A stretch of 34,882 nt of DNA, taken from a virus. Positions 14,954 to 21,588 of the stretch are shown here, in pieces (positions within the stretch are counted from its first letter, which is position 1; every line of letters begins with the position of its first letter). The notes beneath the pieces were generated by a model. It had not been told where the DNA came from and did no database searches. It saw nothing but the letters and a program-made list of their open reading frames with translations. The stretch covers positions 1-34,882 of the IMG/VR virus record IMGVR_UViG_3300041411_000096. One strand, 5' to 3'. A program made the translations under genes and the position numbers.

Positions 14954-16141
14954 TTAAACCGAATAAACAGCGCGACGTTTCGAAGCTTCAGCACCTGGCA
15001 CAGCGTTGGAGATGATGTCCTTCACCTCTTCGGCGCTGATGGTGATGCGGCCCTTCTCGCCGTAAGTCTTTGAGCGCAGCACGGCGCTCAGGCATGCACG
15101 GGACCGCCAGCCACCGTCGTGTGCGTACTTGTCGCCCGGGGCGAGCTGATTCCACGACTCGACCGTAACGCCGGCGGACTCCTTCGACTGCATGCGGTGG
15201 TGGATATGGCCGATGTCGATGTAGCGGTAGGTCGACTCGCCCCAGTCCACGGAGAAGTCGGTCGCCATCACGTCAATCAGCCGATCCGGCTTGCACTTGT
15301 CGCTGTGGTGACACATCACGAAGGTGTTGCCCATGCGGTACGGGATGAACACGCTCGAGTTGTCTAGGACGTGGAGCCGTGGGTTTTCCTGATAGACGTG
15401 GTTCAGGAAGATCCGCATCCACACATCGTTCGAGCGGGAGTGGTTGCCCTGGTTGACGATCACATCCACGAACTGGAACTTGGCCAGGGCCTTGTCGACG
15501 ATCGAGCGCATGATCCGGGCGCAGACCTCGATCATCTTCGGGTAGCGGCTGTCGAAGTCGAAGTCGTGCCCGGACTCACTCTTGGCGGTGAAATCCTGAT
15601 AGTGCGACATGTCCCCCAGATCCTGAATGACGCAGCGCTCGCAGCTTGGCGCCCGGTCGATCAGCTTGTGCATGGCGACGATCAATTCGCGCTCGGCGAT
15701 CTTCAGGTCGAAGTTGTGGCCGACCTCATGGCTATGGGCCAGCATCCCAATATGGGCGTCACCGATTTGAAACCACGGGATGATGTCGGTATCCAAGACC
15801 TCAATAGGCCCTGGAATTTCAGGCAGCGGGTTGACGTCTTCCAGAAAGGCTTTGGCGAAAGCCTCGTTCAATGCGCGCTGCCGTTCGTGGTCGATTGACG
15901 TCTTCACCCACTGCAATACCGGCGCCTTCACGCCTTCCTTGTACAGGCTCGACGTGCCTTTCAGGTGGTATCCGTCCGGCACGATATGGGTCATGTCGTG
16001 TTCTGGGCTCCAGCCCCTGCGAGCCATCCGCGCTTTGCGCTTCTGCAAGCTGCGCAGGTGCAGGCCCAGGTGCTCGGCAGCCTTGGGCATTGTCATGGTC
16101 TTGAGGGCTTCAATGACCTGGTCGTCGGTTACTTTGATCAT
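14954..16141 (-). CDS. calcineurin-like metallophosphoesterase with N-terminal HTH
   Basis: A 395-aa protein. Residues 5-42 look like a helix-turn-helix (VIEALKTMTMPKAAEHLGLH, then LRSLQKRKARMARRG). The phosphoesterase motifs follow in order: D128-A-H130, G176-D177, G232-N233-H234, H278/H279 and G311-H312-I-H314. All metal ligands for a two-metal centre are present. Lambda ninI is also a phosphatase at this map position, but here the family is the larger calcineurin-like type. The DNA-binding domain suggests action on nucleic acid (nuclease or 3'-end processing) rather than on phosphoproteins. It overlaps its upstream neighbour by ATGA. Confidence 0.8.
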   Translation of the reverse strand: MIKVTDDQVIEALKTMTMPKAAEHLGLHLRSLQKRKARMARRGWSPEHDMTHIVPDGYHLKGTSSLYKEGVKAPVLQWVKTSIDHERQRALNEAFAKAFLEDVNPLPEIPGPIEVLDTDIIPWFQIGDAHIGMLAHSHEVGHNFDLKIAERELIVAMHKLIDRAPSCERCVIQDLGDMSHYQDFTAKSESGHDFDFDSRYPKMIEVCARIMRSIVDKALAKFQFVDVIVNQGNHSRSNDVWMRIFLNHVYQENPRLHVLDNSSVFIPYRMGNTFVMCHHSDKCKPDRLIDVMATDFSVDWGESTYRYIDIGHIHHRMQSKESAGVTVESWNQLAPGDKYAHDGGWRSRACLSAVLRSKTYGEKGRITISAEEVKDIISNAVPGAEASKRRAVYSV

Positions 16142-16347
16142 TGTGCGGCTCCAGCCAGTGATTTGGTTTTAAGTGCTGCATGTGCCTGCCAGCCAATCCA
16201 GCAGCCGTGCATGTATGCGTGTTTGCTGTAGTCGTCGCTTTCGCCGCGGAGCGCCTGCATTTCTTCCAGAGACAGGTCGTTTCCGGTGACGTGGAGATTG
16301 CGCAATGCGAACCAGCGCTCAAATTCCTTTCGAACTGGATCGCTCAT
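16138..16347 (-). CDS. 69-aa hypothetical protein
   Basis: MSDPVRKEFERWFALRNLHV followed by LEEMQALRGESDDY and a Trp-rich segment (MHGCWIGWQAHAAL). Small helical proteins of this style, with ExW and GWQA patterns, are common in Pseudomonas and enteric phage early regions, function unknown. Overlapping start and stop codons tie it to both neighbours. Confidence 0.6.
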   Translation of the reverse strand: MSDPVRKEFERWFALRNLHVTGNDLSLEEMQALRGESDDYSKHAYMHGCWIGWQAHAALKTKSLAGAAQ

Positions 16348-16538
16348 GACGCCACCTTCAGGCTGTTCAGATGCTCAACACATGCCGCCTTGGCTTTGGC
16401 CAGATCCGTGCCCGAGTGCAGGATTTTCTGCTTCGGGCAGCGGGCGACGTAGGCAGACCCATCCTGCAAGGCGTACTTGCTGATCAGGTAGCCGTCATCC
16501 GAGGCGAGGCAGTGTTTGGTGGTTTGCTTCCAGCTCAT
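16344..16538 (-). CDS. 64-aa hypothetical protein
   Basis: MSWKQTTKHCLASDDGYLIS then KYALQDGSAYVARCPKQKIL; compact, probably beta-rich. The start at 16536-16538 is chosen because it overlaps the stop of the preceding tiny gene (ATGA); an upstream in-frame extension looks like the other-frame copy of that gene. No family recognised. Confidence 0.55.
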   Translation of the reverse strand: MSWKQTTKHCLASDDGYLISKYALQDGSAYVARCPKQKILHSGTDLAKAKAACVEHLNSLKVAS

Positions 16539-16630
16539 GACCGCCCCCTCGACCAGTTGATGAACTGGCCTTCCAAACAGAACCAGCCAATGCCGAGCAG
16601 GGTCGCGATGGTGCAGGTGGTTTCGATCAT
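16535..16630 (-). CDS. 31-aa single-membrane-segment peptide
   Basis: MIETTCTIATLLGIGWFCLE followed by GQFINWSRGRS. One hydrophobic segment and a basic tail. Both ends overlap neighbours as ATGA, so it fits the chain of coupled genes even though it is tiny. Function unknown; a small membrane-active peptide. Confidence 0.45.
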   Translation of the reverse strand: MIETTCTIATLLGIGWFCLEGQFINWSRGRS

Positions 16631-16761
16631 GGCCGAACTCCCCGCGCAATCCGGTCCCGGCGCAGCAGTCGGCGGCAGGACTCAATGAGGCCCCCAGAAA
16701 GGACCAGCAAGAAGGCAATCCACAAATTAACCAGGATGTCGCTTGAGATGATGGTCATCAT
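16627..16761 (-). CDS. 44-aa single-membrane-segment protein
   Basis: Starts MMTIISSDILVNLWIAFLLV; the hydrophobic segment extends to about residue 25, then a strongly basic tail (ESCRRLLRRDRIARGVRP). Its ATG overlaps the NinG stop and its own stop overlaps the next start. Probably an inner-membrane peptide with cytoplasmic basic tail. Function unknown. Confidence 0.5.
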   Translation of the reverse strand: MMTIISSDILVNLWIAFLLVLSGGLIESCRRLLRRDRIARGVRP

Positions 16762-17339
16762 GCTGCTTGCCTCTTGAGTTCGCGGGTTTTGGCGCGGTAG
16801 TCGGCGGTAATGGCTTTCAGGTCTTCGATGGTGTAGCGCTGGGGCTCATGAGGCCCTTCCAGCCAGTCAACGAGCTCGGCACCGATCCGCTTCACCAGCT
16901 CGATGCGGTAGTTCACGATGTCGCCGGACTTGTGCGTGTTGCATGGCGAGCATTGGCGGTGGCAATTCAGCGGCTCGAAGCGCAGCGCGGGGTTGCTCCC
17001 GACCGTCCGGTAATGCCCGGCGTCGTACTTGCCCTGGTGATGGCGACCACAGCTGATGCATGGCAGCTTGGCGTCACGCTCGCGCACCCAGGCGTTGAAA
17101 GCGGTCTGAGCCTCACGCATGTACTGACCCTTCGGCTTAATGCGCTCCTTGGCGGCTTGCAGCTCCTTGCGGCCTACATCGGCGAGGGCCTTGCGTGCCT
17201 TCTCCTGATTCACGCTCTTGATGGCGAGACCGCAGGCGAAGTTGCATACGGCTTGCCCGAGGCGCTGCGGCACAAATAAGGCCCTGCAATCTGGGTTCTT
17301 GCAGGTTTTTGGGCGAGGTTGCTTCGATGGGAGAGTCAT
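16758..17339 (-). CDS. ninG: NinG recombination protein
   Basis: A 193-aa protein matching lambda NinG (Rap, recombination endonuclease). The N-terminal zinc-binding part has C13, C18, C32 and C36 (KTCKNPDCRALFVPQRLGQA). A basic helical linker follows. The core has LPCISCGRHHQGKYDAGHY then RFEPLNCHRQCSPCNTHKSG and IELVKRIG, the conserved HNH-like nuclease centre. NinG cleaves branched recombination intermediates. It lies downstream of NinB as in lambda, with ATGA overlaps. Confidence 0.88.
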   Translation of the reverse strand: MTLPSKQPRPKTCKNPDCRALFVPQRLGQAVCNFACGLAIKSVNQEKARKALADVGRKELQAAKERIKPKGQYMREAQTAFNAWVRERDAKLPCISCGRHHQGKYDAGHYRTVGSNPALRFEPLNCHRQCSPCNTHKSGDIVNYRIELVKRIGAELVDWLEGPHEPQRYTIEDLKAITADYRAKTRELKRQAA

Positions 17340-17656
17340 GCTGCAACCTCCCGCGACTGCTGCTGCTCTGGGACGAAGTCGCCGCGCAGTGGCATCAGGA
17401 ATCTCTCGTTACAAAAGGTGATGCCCCCGTGATCAACCCACTCATCATTCATGTCTCTTGCCATCAAGCCTCGGCCCTCGCACAACCAGGCAGGTTGATC
17501 GCCGCAGAACTCAGCCTCCGTCCCATCCGGGGCTATCAGGTTGTCGCCAGGCTTATAAAACCCGACAAGCTCAACCGACTTTCCGATATTTGGGGATCCT
17601 GGAAAGTTACTGCCAATGATCAGTGCCGGATCGCCCGGCTTGAATTGATGGTTCAT
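17336..17656 (-). CDS. 106-aa hypothetical protein, SH3-like
   Basis: MNHQFKPGDPALIIGSNFPG with later SVELVGFYKPGDNLIAPDG. The F-K-P-G-D-P-A-L-I-I start and short beta-strands suggest a small SH3-like barrel, a common type of unknown phage nin-region protein. It is tightly coupled to NinB and NinG. Function unknown. Confidence 0.6.
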   Translation of the reverse strand: MNHQFKPGDPALIIGSNFPGSPNIGKSVELVGFYKPGDNLIAPDGTEAEFCGDQPAWLCEGRGLMARDMNDEWVDHGGITFCNERFLMPLRGDFVPEQQQSREVAA

Positions 17657-18093
17657 GCCGCCCTCCTCTCGCCGTAAATGGCGTACATCAGGTCATCCGG
17701 GTGAGGCAGCAGCAGCTGCAGGTGCTCGGCGCAATAGGCGTCCAGCAGCTCCAGATACGACGTCATCTCGGCGATGGTGAACTTGCGGGTCTTGGCCCGG
17801 CCAACGCGGTATTTGGTTCCGTCCGGGAGCTGCACCGGATGCACCTCAGCCGGCCACAGCTTCGACACCAGGATCTCGTGCCACTCTTCCGAACTGGCGA
17901 GCTGGCCGAAGGATTCGCGCAGGTGGATTTGGATCATCCCGTTCCACATCCACAGCAGCTTGTTTTGGGCATCGCTGCGCTTGCTGCGGACTTCGACGAT
18001 GGTCAGCTTGCGAGGCTTGGCCAGGTCCAGAGCGGTCAGGTAGCCGATCAGGCGAGTACGGTCGGATTCGTTGCGGAGCATGAGATCAGTCAT
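17653..18093 (-). CDS. ninB: NinB recombination protein
   Basis: A 146-aa protein of the lambda NinB (Orf) family. Diagnostic stretches include RKLTIVEVRSKRSDAQNKLL and MWNGMIQIHLRES, and GTKYRVGRAKTRKFTIAEM. NinB/Orf binds SSB-coated single-stranded DNA and promotes recombinase loading, replacing RecFOR. Length is as in the family. Overlapping ATGA junctions on both sides. Confidence 0.88.
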   Translation of the reverse strand: MTDLMLRNESDRTRLIGYLTALDLAKPRKLTIVEVRSKRSDAQNKLLWMWNGMIQIHLRESFGQLASSEEWHEILVSKLWPAEVHPVQLPDGTKYRVGRAKTRKFTIAEMTSYLELLDAYCAEHLQLLLPHPDDLMYAIYGERRAA

Positions 18094-18338
18094 AGCGCCA
18101 TCTCCTGCGGTACGACGGAACGCTGCTCTCGCATGAAATTAGCCATGTCGCCCATCTGCTGAACAATTGCTTGCTCCTCAGCCGCAATTGACGACGCTAT
18201 TTTTCTTTTTCTGCTGATGCAGTGCCGGCAGTCGACTCTGGACCAGTCGCCAGACAAGTTGCTGGCCTCGCCAAGCCAAGTGCCACACACGGCCTGCTCT
18301 TCATCTTCCTGTAGGAATGGGGAGTAATGAGTCTTCAT
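18090..18338 (-). CDS. 82-aa hypothetical with possible zinc site
   Basis: Contains C18 (EEQAVCGTWLG) and the pair CRHC in RVDCRHCISRKRKI, then a helical tail. Three to four Cys/His could bind zinc. No family recognised. It is coupled to the TraR/DksA-like gene upstream. Confidence 0.5.
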   Translation of the reverse strand: MKTHYSPFLQEDEEQAVCGTWLGEASNLSGDWSRVDCRHCISRKRKIASSIAAEEQAIVQQMGDMANFMREQRSVVPQEMAL

Positions 18339-18550
18339 GCTCTGCGCACTCCCTGCTTCACCAGCGCCACCCGCTCAGCACAACCCACGCACAGCTTCAC
18401 GCCCGGAATAGCCAGACGACGGCCCTCCGGTATCGCTTCGCCGCACTCGCATTCAGTGGCGCTGATGCCGGTGTAACGGGGGATCTGGGCAAGCGCTTGC
18501 TCGCGGCTTTGTTCGATTACGATGTCGGCGTCGTCGCAGATGTCGCTCAT
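18335..18550 (-). CDS. TraR/DksA-type zinc finger protein
   Basis: A 71-aa protein with the family's C4 zinc finger: C34-x-C36 (ATECECGEAIP) and C54-x2-C57 (GVKLCVGCAER). The N-terminal helix (DDADIVIEQSREQALAQ) matches TraR, the phage/plasmid short form of DksA that binds in the RNA polymerase secondary channel without ppGpp and alters host promoter activity. Likely shifts host transcription during early infection. Confidence 0.8.
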   Translation of the reverse strand: MSDICDDADIVIEQSREQALAQIPRYTGISATECECGEAIPEGRRLAIPGVKLCVGCAERVALVKQGVRRA

Positions 18551-19005
18551 TGCCCGAACTCCTTGAGCAATTGGCGCGCACCCATAACCGCGCCTTTGTC
18601 GCCGGATGTACGGCTAATGTCCTTGAGCCATTCCAACATTCGGGTGTTCTGTGCTTTCAGGTCGACGGCCATGCCAAGCAACTCGTCGCCGTCAGCGTTC
18701 ATGTCGGCCTTGAGCGCTTTGCCAATCGCGCCAATGTCGCAAGCAGCCGCCAGAAGCATCCGCTGATTACGCTCAAGATCTGCGATCAGAGCTAAAACCT
18801 TGGTAGGTGTCATAGCGCCAAGAAACCGAGCCTTTGCTTCCCGTTCTGGGCATGCGCCGTACTTGGCTGGGTGACCGACTGGCAAGAATGCGATGTAGCC
18901 GTGGTCGTCGCGGATTCCGTACTCGGTCAATTTCTCGGTAAGAAAGCGCCAATTCAGATCGCCACATGCCTCTGCAAGGCTTTTAATTTCGCTGTAGTCG
19001 GTCAT
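18547..19005 (-). CDS. Ead/Ea22-like protein
   Basis: A 152-aa protein. MTDYSEIKSLAEACGDLNWR at the start and PTKVLALIADLERNQRMLL in the middle are the typical features of the Ead/Ea22 family of lambdoid early proteins, whose role is unknown. It is coupled to the P-like gene upstream and the TraR-like gene downstream. Confidence 0.6.
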   Translation of the reverse strand: MTDYSEIKSLAEACGDLNWRFLTEKLTEYGIRDDHGYIAFLPVGHPAKYGACPEREAKARFLGAMTPTKVLALIADLERNQRMLLAAACDIGAIGKALKADMNADGDELLGMAVDLKAQNTRMLEWLKDISRTSGDKGAVMGARQLLKEFGQ

Positions 19006-19736
19006 TGGGAAAGCTCCTGATTCTTGTTCTTGCCGAATTTCGCGAGCAACAGTGCGCGGGCTGACTTGCCGTCTGCCGGGATGCCTTGCTGGAGGATTCG
19101 TGCCTGGGTTTGCTGGTCGGCCAATTCGTTGGCCCGCTCCAGTTCGGTTTTCTGGCTGTCGTGACCGATGCCGGTGAGAATCTTCCCGTCGAGAGGTCGG
19201 CCTTCTTGGGCGCGCCGGATGACGATCGCGTAGTTGCGGTCGAAGCGCTCCCGCAGGCCTTTGTCGCCTTGCTTGGCGGAACGCAGGTCGAATACCCCGG
19301 TTTCATTGGCTGCGATGCGAACACCTTCATGGCTGTAGTTGCCCATAAGCGCTTCCATCCATGCATCTGCGGCGACTGGCATGCCGAAGCGCTCAGGCCC
19401 TGGCGAGCACCACTCAATGAACTGGCCGATGCTTGGGGCGAATGGAGAACCGCTGCGACGGCACTCCTCGATCGCGTAGCGCACCTGGTCGAGATCGCGG
19501 ATACCGGCGTCGACGAAACCTTTGGTCCAACTGCGCTGGGCAGCCTTCAACGACTTATCGTCCGGCCACGCCTGCTTCCATGCCGGGTAGATCGCCTGCA
19601 ATTGGCGGAAAATCTTCTCGACGATGTCGCCGGTTTGGTCGTCAACGACGCCAAGTGGTTTTCCTGCCGCTGGAAGCCCTTGCGTGGTGCTCAGGGCGCG
19701 CGAGGCGCCTTTGACCATCTGGTTGATTGGCTTCAT
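19002..19736 (-). CDS. replication protein P-like (helicase loader)
   Basis: A 244-aa protein starting MKPINQMVKGASRALSTTQG. Features include FRQLQAIYPAWKQAWPDDKS, then AQRSWTKGFVDAGIRD and SPFAPSIGQFIEWC, shared with phage P-type replication proteins that bring host DnaB helicase to the origin. Position directly after the O-like gene with an ATGA overlap supports this. The charged C-terminal half is helical. Confidence 0.75.
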   Translation of the reverse strand: MKPINQMVKGASRALSTTQGLPAAGKPLGVVDDQTGDIVEKIFRQLQAIYPAWKQAWPDDKSLKAAQRSWTKGFVDAGIRDLDQVRYAIEECRRSGSPFAPSIGQFIEWCSPGPERFGMPVAADAWMEALMGNYSHEGVRIAANETGVFDLRSAKQGDKGLRERFDRNYAIVIRRAQEGRPLDGKILTGIGHDSQKTELERANELADQQTQARILQQGIPADGKSARALLLAKFGKNKNQELSQ

Positions 19737-20536
19737 AGGTCATCGCTCACGTCGGTGCGCCAGGACGTGTCGAAGAAATCAGGACCATTGGCCTGACGCT
19801 TCACTGGGAACTGGCGGACATTGCTGGCAGATGCGGAGTCACGCTTCACCCACTTCACCAGCAGGCTCACCCAGGACGCCTGAGTCTCAATGCGACCGGA
19901 TGCGGAGTAGTGGCAAACGAACGACGCCGTGGCTTCGTCCGTAAAGGCGCTGACAGGAATAGCCATGCGCAAGGCGTAGGCCTTCAGCAGCTTCTCGTCA
20001 GGCTTCCACTCAAGGGTCATCTCGCATGGGGACTTTGGGTCGACAGATTGCTCTGCTTCGAAAAAATCAGGCTCACTCGCGCTATGAGAGTTGTGTTGAT
20101 CTTCTTCCCTTCCCTTCCCTTCCCTTCCGGGGTCGAGCGGTCGACGACCAGTCGACGACTCCTCGACGAATAGTCGACGACCGCTCTCCGACTGGTCGTC
20201 GAATTCAGTAGTGAACGGCGGATATTTGAAGTTCTTTTTCTCGATCTTCTGGTGCCGCCATCCGAGAACATGAACGTAAAGTTTCCCGGCAACGGTGTAG
20301 CTTTTGGTCAGGTTCGAGCCTTCCAGCTCACCCAGCAGCTCGCTCACTTCATCAGTGGTGATGTCGTCACCTGGGAAGACAAGGGCCTTAATGGTCCGAG
20401 GCGATAGCGGATGATTTCCGCCGTCATCACAGAAGTTCCACAGGCCGATGAAAAGAAGACGGGACAGCGGACGGCAGGACATCACCTGCTCGCTCGACCA
20501 GAACTCAGGTTTGACAGTTCGGATGCGTGCCATCAT
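19733..20536 (-). CDS. replication initiator O-like protein
   Basis: A 267-aa protein. Residues 1-110 form a winged-helix-type domain (ARIRTVKPEFWSSEQVMSC, RLLFIGLWNFCDDGGNHP), typical of phage O-like initiators. Residues 113-170 are a hydrophilic linker whose DNA carries the iterons and (GGGAA)n tract. Residues about 175-232 resemble a DnaT-type DNA-binding domain (LEWKPDEKLLKAYALRMAIP; ASWVSLLVKWVKRD). It should bind the iterons and start replication with the P-like partner. The start may be either Met of MMARIR (20536 or 20533). Confidence 0.78.
   Translation of the reverse strand: MMARIRTVKPEFWSSEQVMSCRPLSRLLFIGLWNFCDDGGNHPLSPRTIKALVFPGDDITTDEVSELLGELEGSNLTKSYTVAGKLYVHVLGWRHQKIEKKNFKYPPFTTEFDDQSESGRRLFVEESSTGRRPLDPGREGKGREEDQHNSHSASEPDFFEAEQSVDPKSPCEMTLEWKPDEKLLKAYALRMAIPVSAFTDEATASFVCHYSASGRIETQASWVSLLVKWVKRDSASASNVRQFPVKRQANGPDFFDTSWRTDVSDDL
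20101..20202. other. probable replication origin: iterons plus (GGGAA)n tract
   Basis: TCGACGA occurs at 20141, 20152, 20163 and 20174, exactly 11 bp apart, and its complement TCGTCGA at 20196-20202. Next to it, 20107-20124 is (CCCTT)n on the plus strand, i.e. four GGG runs with AA spacers on the minus strand, a potential G-quadruplex. The 11-bp and 5-bp periods are not multiples of three, so codon repetition does not explain them. Lambda ori likewise lies in the middle of O. Confidence 0.65.
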
Positions 20537-20658
20537 GGACGTCCTTTGCCGATATGCTCGGCAAGCGCAGTGATGGAACTGATGCGCGACACGTTTTCAG
20601 ATACGCCAAAACGTGTCGCGTATTCGGAGGGGTTGACGTGTTCAGTAATGTTCTGCAT
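20533..20658 (-). CDS. 41-aa hypothetical protein before O
   Basis: Starts MQNITEHVNPSEYATRFGVS and ends AEHIGKGRP, with GGAG upstream and an ATGA overlap with the O-like gene. SEYATRFGVSENVSRISS could be a small helix-turn-helix. Codons in the middle form the 36-bp inverted repeat described separately. Function unknown; its ribosome binding site lies next to the start of the predicted antisense RNA. Confidence 0.5.
   Translation of the reverse strand: MQNITEHVNPSEYATRFGVSENVSRISSITALAEHIGKGRP
20585..20620. repeat. 36-bp inverted repeat, copy 1
   Basis: CGCGACACGTTTT (20585-20597) and its exact complement (20608-20620) are separated by 10 bases. The repeat ends 12 bp before the -35 of the plus-strand promoter at 20633. 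A near-identical repeat occurs at 28814-28854. The size suggests a binding site for a dimeric regulator with half-sites two helical turns apart. Confidence 0.6.
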
Positions 20659-20661
20659 TAT
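20633..20661 (+). promoter_or_regulatory. predicted antisense promoter (pO-like)
   Basis: TTGACG (20633-20638), a 17-base spacer and CATTAT (20656-20661) on the plus strand, opposite to the replication operon. Transcription would start near 20668 and reach the terminator at 20696-20721. Confidence 0.5.
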
Positions 20662-20667
20662 TTGCTC

Positions 20668-20721
20668 CAGAACGTTTTGCAATCGTTGTTGAGGAAACCG
20701 CCCGGCCAGGCGGTTTTTTTT
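20668..20721 (+). ncRNA. predicted OOP-like short antisense RNA
   Basis: About 54 nt between the predicted promoter and a strong Rho-independent terminator. The hairpin AACCGCC / GGCGGTT (20696-20702 / 20709-20715) has a 6-base loop and is followed by eight T (20714-20721). It is complementary to the gap between the 80-aa gene and the 41-aa gene just upstream of O. Lambda OOP RNA is likewise transcribed against the pR operon next to O. The sequence supports promoter and terminator; expression is an inference. Confidence 0.5.
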
Positions 20722-20741
20722 CGTCTGCTTTTTGAGCTTCG

Positions 20742-20984
20742 CTAATTCTGTCCTTCATCAGTCCCTCCTTTTTCAGGCCCTTTTAAGTCCGGCGGGTGGT
20801 GTCGCCGGGGGTTTGGCAGGTTCCGAAGCTTTCCGGCACCTTTTGGCCTGGTCTTTTCGAAAAAGCGTTCTGCTCCAAGCTTTGCGGCGTAATCCTCGGG
20901 CGTCATGCCCGCTTCCTTCGCCAGTCGTTCAAGCTTTTCGTAGAGGCGCCCATCGATCCCGTGGCAGATCGTGGTTTCAGGCAC
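20742..20984 (-). CDS. 80-aa small early protein (cII position)
   Basis: GTG start at 20982-20984 preceded by AAGGAGG. The protein begins MPETTICHGIDGRLYEKLER and continues LAKEAGMTPEDYAAKLGAE, then a basic Pro-rich tail. A helical N-terminal half suggests a small DNA-binding or oligomeric regulator. It lies where lambda has cII, but no CII similarity is evident. The longer ATG frame upstream overlaps the RHH gene and is less likely. Confidence 0.5.
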   Translation of the reverse strand: MPETTICHGIDGRLYEKLERLAKEAGMTPEDYAAKLGAERFFEKTRPKGAGKLRNLPNPRRHHPPDLKGPEKGGTDEGQN

Positions 20985-21003
20985 AAAGCCTCCTTCAGGG
21001 CCT

Positions 21004-21198
21004 TCAGGCCGACATGTGTTTACCGGTAGCATCCAGCTCAACAATGCTTTCCAGCTTTTCTTCAACGCACATGCGAACGAACACGGCGAGTTGAAGCTTG
21101 TGTAACCGCGCTACGGCTTTAAGCGCTTCATAGGTCTCGTCGTCGTAACGGGATTTGATTTCTCGATCCTTTAGGTGTCGGGTGTCGTCGTAGGCCAT
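21004..21198 (-). CDS. ribbon-helix-helix (Arc/CopG-like) regulator
   Basis: A 64-aa protein from ATG 21196-21198: MAYDDTRHLKDREIKSRYDD then ETYEALKAVARLHKLQLAVF. A short beta-strand (REIKSRYD) followed by two helices is the RHH layout. It is the second gene of the leftward early operon after the Cro-like gene. A role in the genetic switch is plausible. An earlier in-frame ATG at 21342 lies within the Cro-like gene and was not used. Confidence 0.6.
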   Translation of the reverse strand: MAYDDTRHLKDREIKSRYDDETYEALKAVARLHKLQLAVFVRMCVEEKLESIVELDATGKHMSA

Positions 21199-21232
21199 TT
21201 GCTGATTTCCTTGCGTGGTTGAAAATTGGAGG

Positions 21233-21475
21233 TTAAGCGGCGTTTCGACGGCGCTTGGGTTGGGAAAGAAGTTCGTGTAGATCAGGGCGCATTCCCTCAA
21301 GAGTGAGGAAACCTTTGCTGCTCTTGTTGAGGCGAGCGGCAAGCTCTACGGATGCCTTTCTATGGCCACCGGCGAGCTGCCAGAGGTAACCAACAGACGT
21401 GCCTGCGGAGTCCGCCAAAGCGGTTCGCTCATCGTCTGTGTGGCTGTTTAGCCAGTCTCGGACTTGGGTGGACAT
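21233..21475 (-). CDS. cro: Cro-like helix-turn-helix repressor
   Basis: An 80-aa protein, MSTQVRDWLNSHTDDERTAL, with an HTH from about residue 17 to 42 (TALADSAGTSVGYLWQLAGG) and a basic tail (LLSQPKRRRNAA). It is divergently transcribed from the CI-like gene across the operators, the classic cro position. AAAGGAGAA precedes the ATG and the leader from the predicted promoter is only about 20 bases. It should bind the same TTTAGC-type operators and favour lytic growth. Confidence 0.75.
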   Translation of the reverse strand: MSTQVRDWLNSHTDDERTALADSAGTSVGYLWQLAGGHRKASVELAARLNKSSKGFLTLEGMRPDLHELLSQPKRRRNAA

Positions 21476-21501
21476 GGGAATTCTCCTTTGGTCATGAGGA
21501 G

Positions 21502-21530
21502 AATTTAGCGCAACGCTAAAGTTAAGGCAA
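21502..21530 (-). promoter_or_regulatory. predicted promoter pR of the cro/O/P operon
   Basis: On the minus strand TTGCCT (21525-21530), a 17-base spacer and TAAATT (21502-21507). The perfect operator TTTAGC-N5-GCTAAA at 21504-21520 lies in the spacer and -10, so repressor binding would block polymerase directly. The same geometry is seen at the rightward promoter (22714-22742). Confidence 0.7.
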
Positions 21531-21577
21531 GCTGGAGTTTAGCTACTTGTATATTTCAAACTTAGCGCCGGGCTGTA
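21504..21577. promoter_or_regulatory. OR-like operator cluster (three sites)
   Basis: Perfect 17-bp site at 21504-21520 (TTTAGC GCAAC GCTAAA); a half-conserved site at 21538-21554 (TTTAGC, degenerate right half); and CTTAGC GCCGG GCTGTA at 21561-21577. They fill the cro-cI intergenic region. A TATATT at 21550-21555 could be the -10 of the cI maintenance promoter, with no clear -35, as expected for an activator-dependent promoter. Confidence 0.6.
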
Positions 21578-21588
21578 ATCCTGACGGC

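Noticed and set aside
20742-20984. CII activator
   Set aside because: Position fits but the sequence shows no CII-like helix-turn-helix or C-terminal degradation tag; left as hypothetical.
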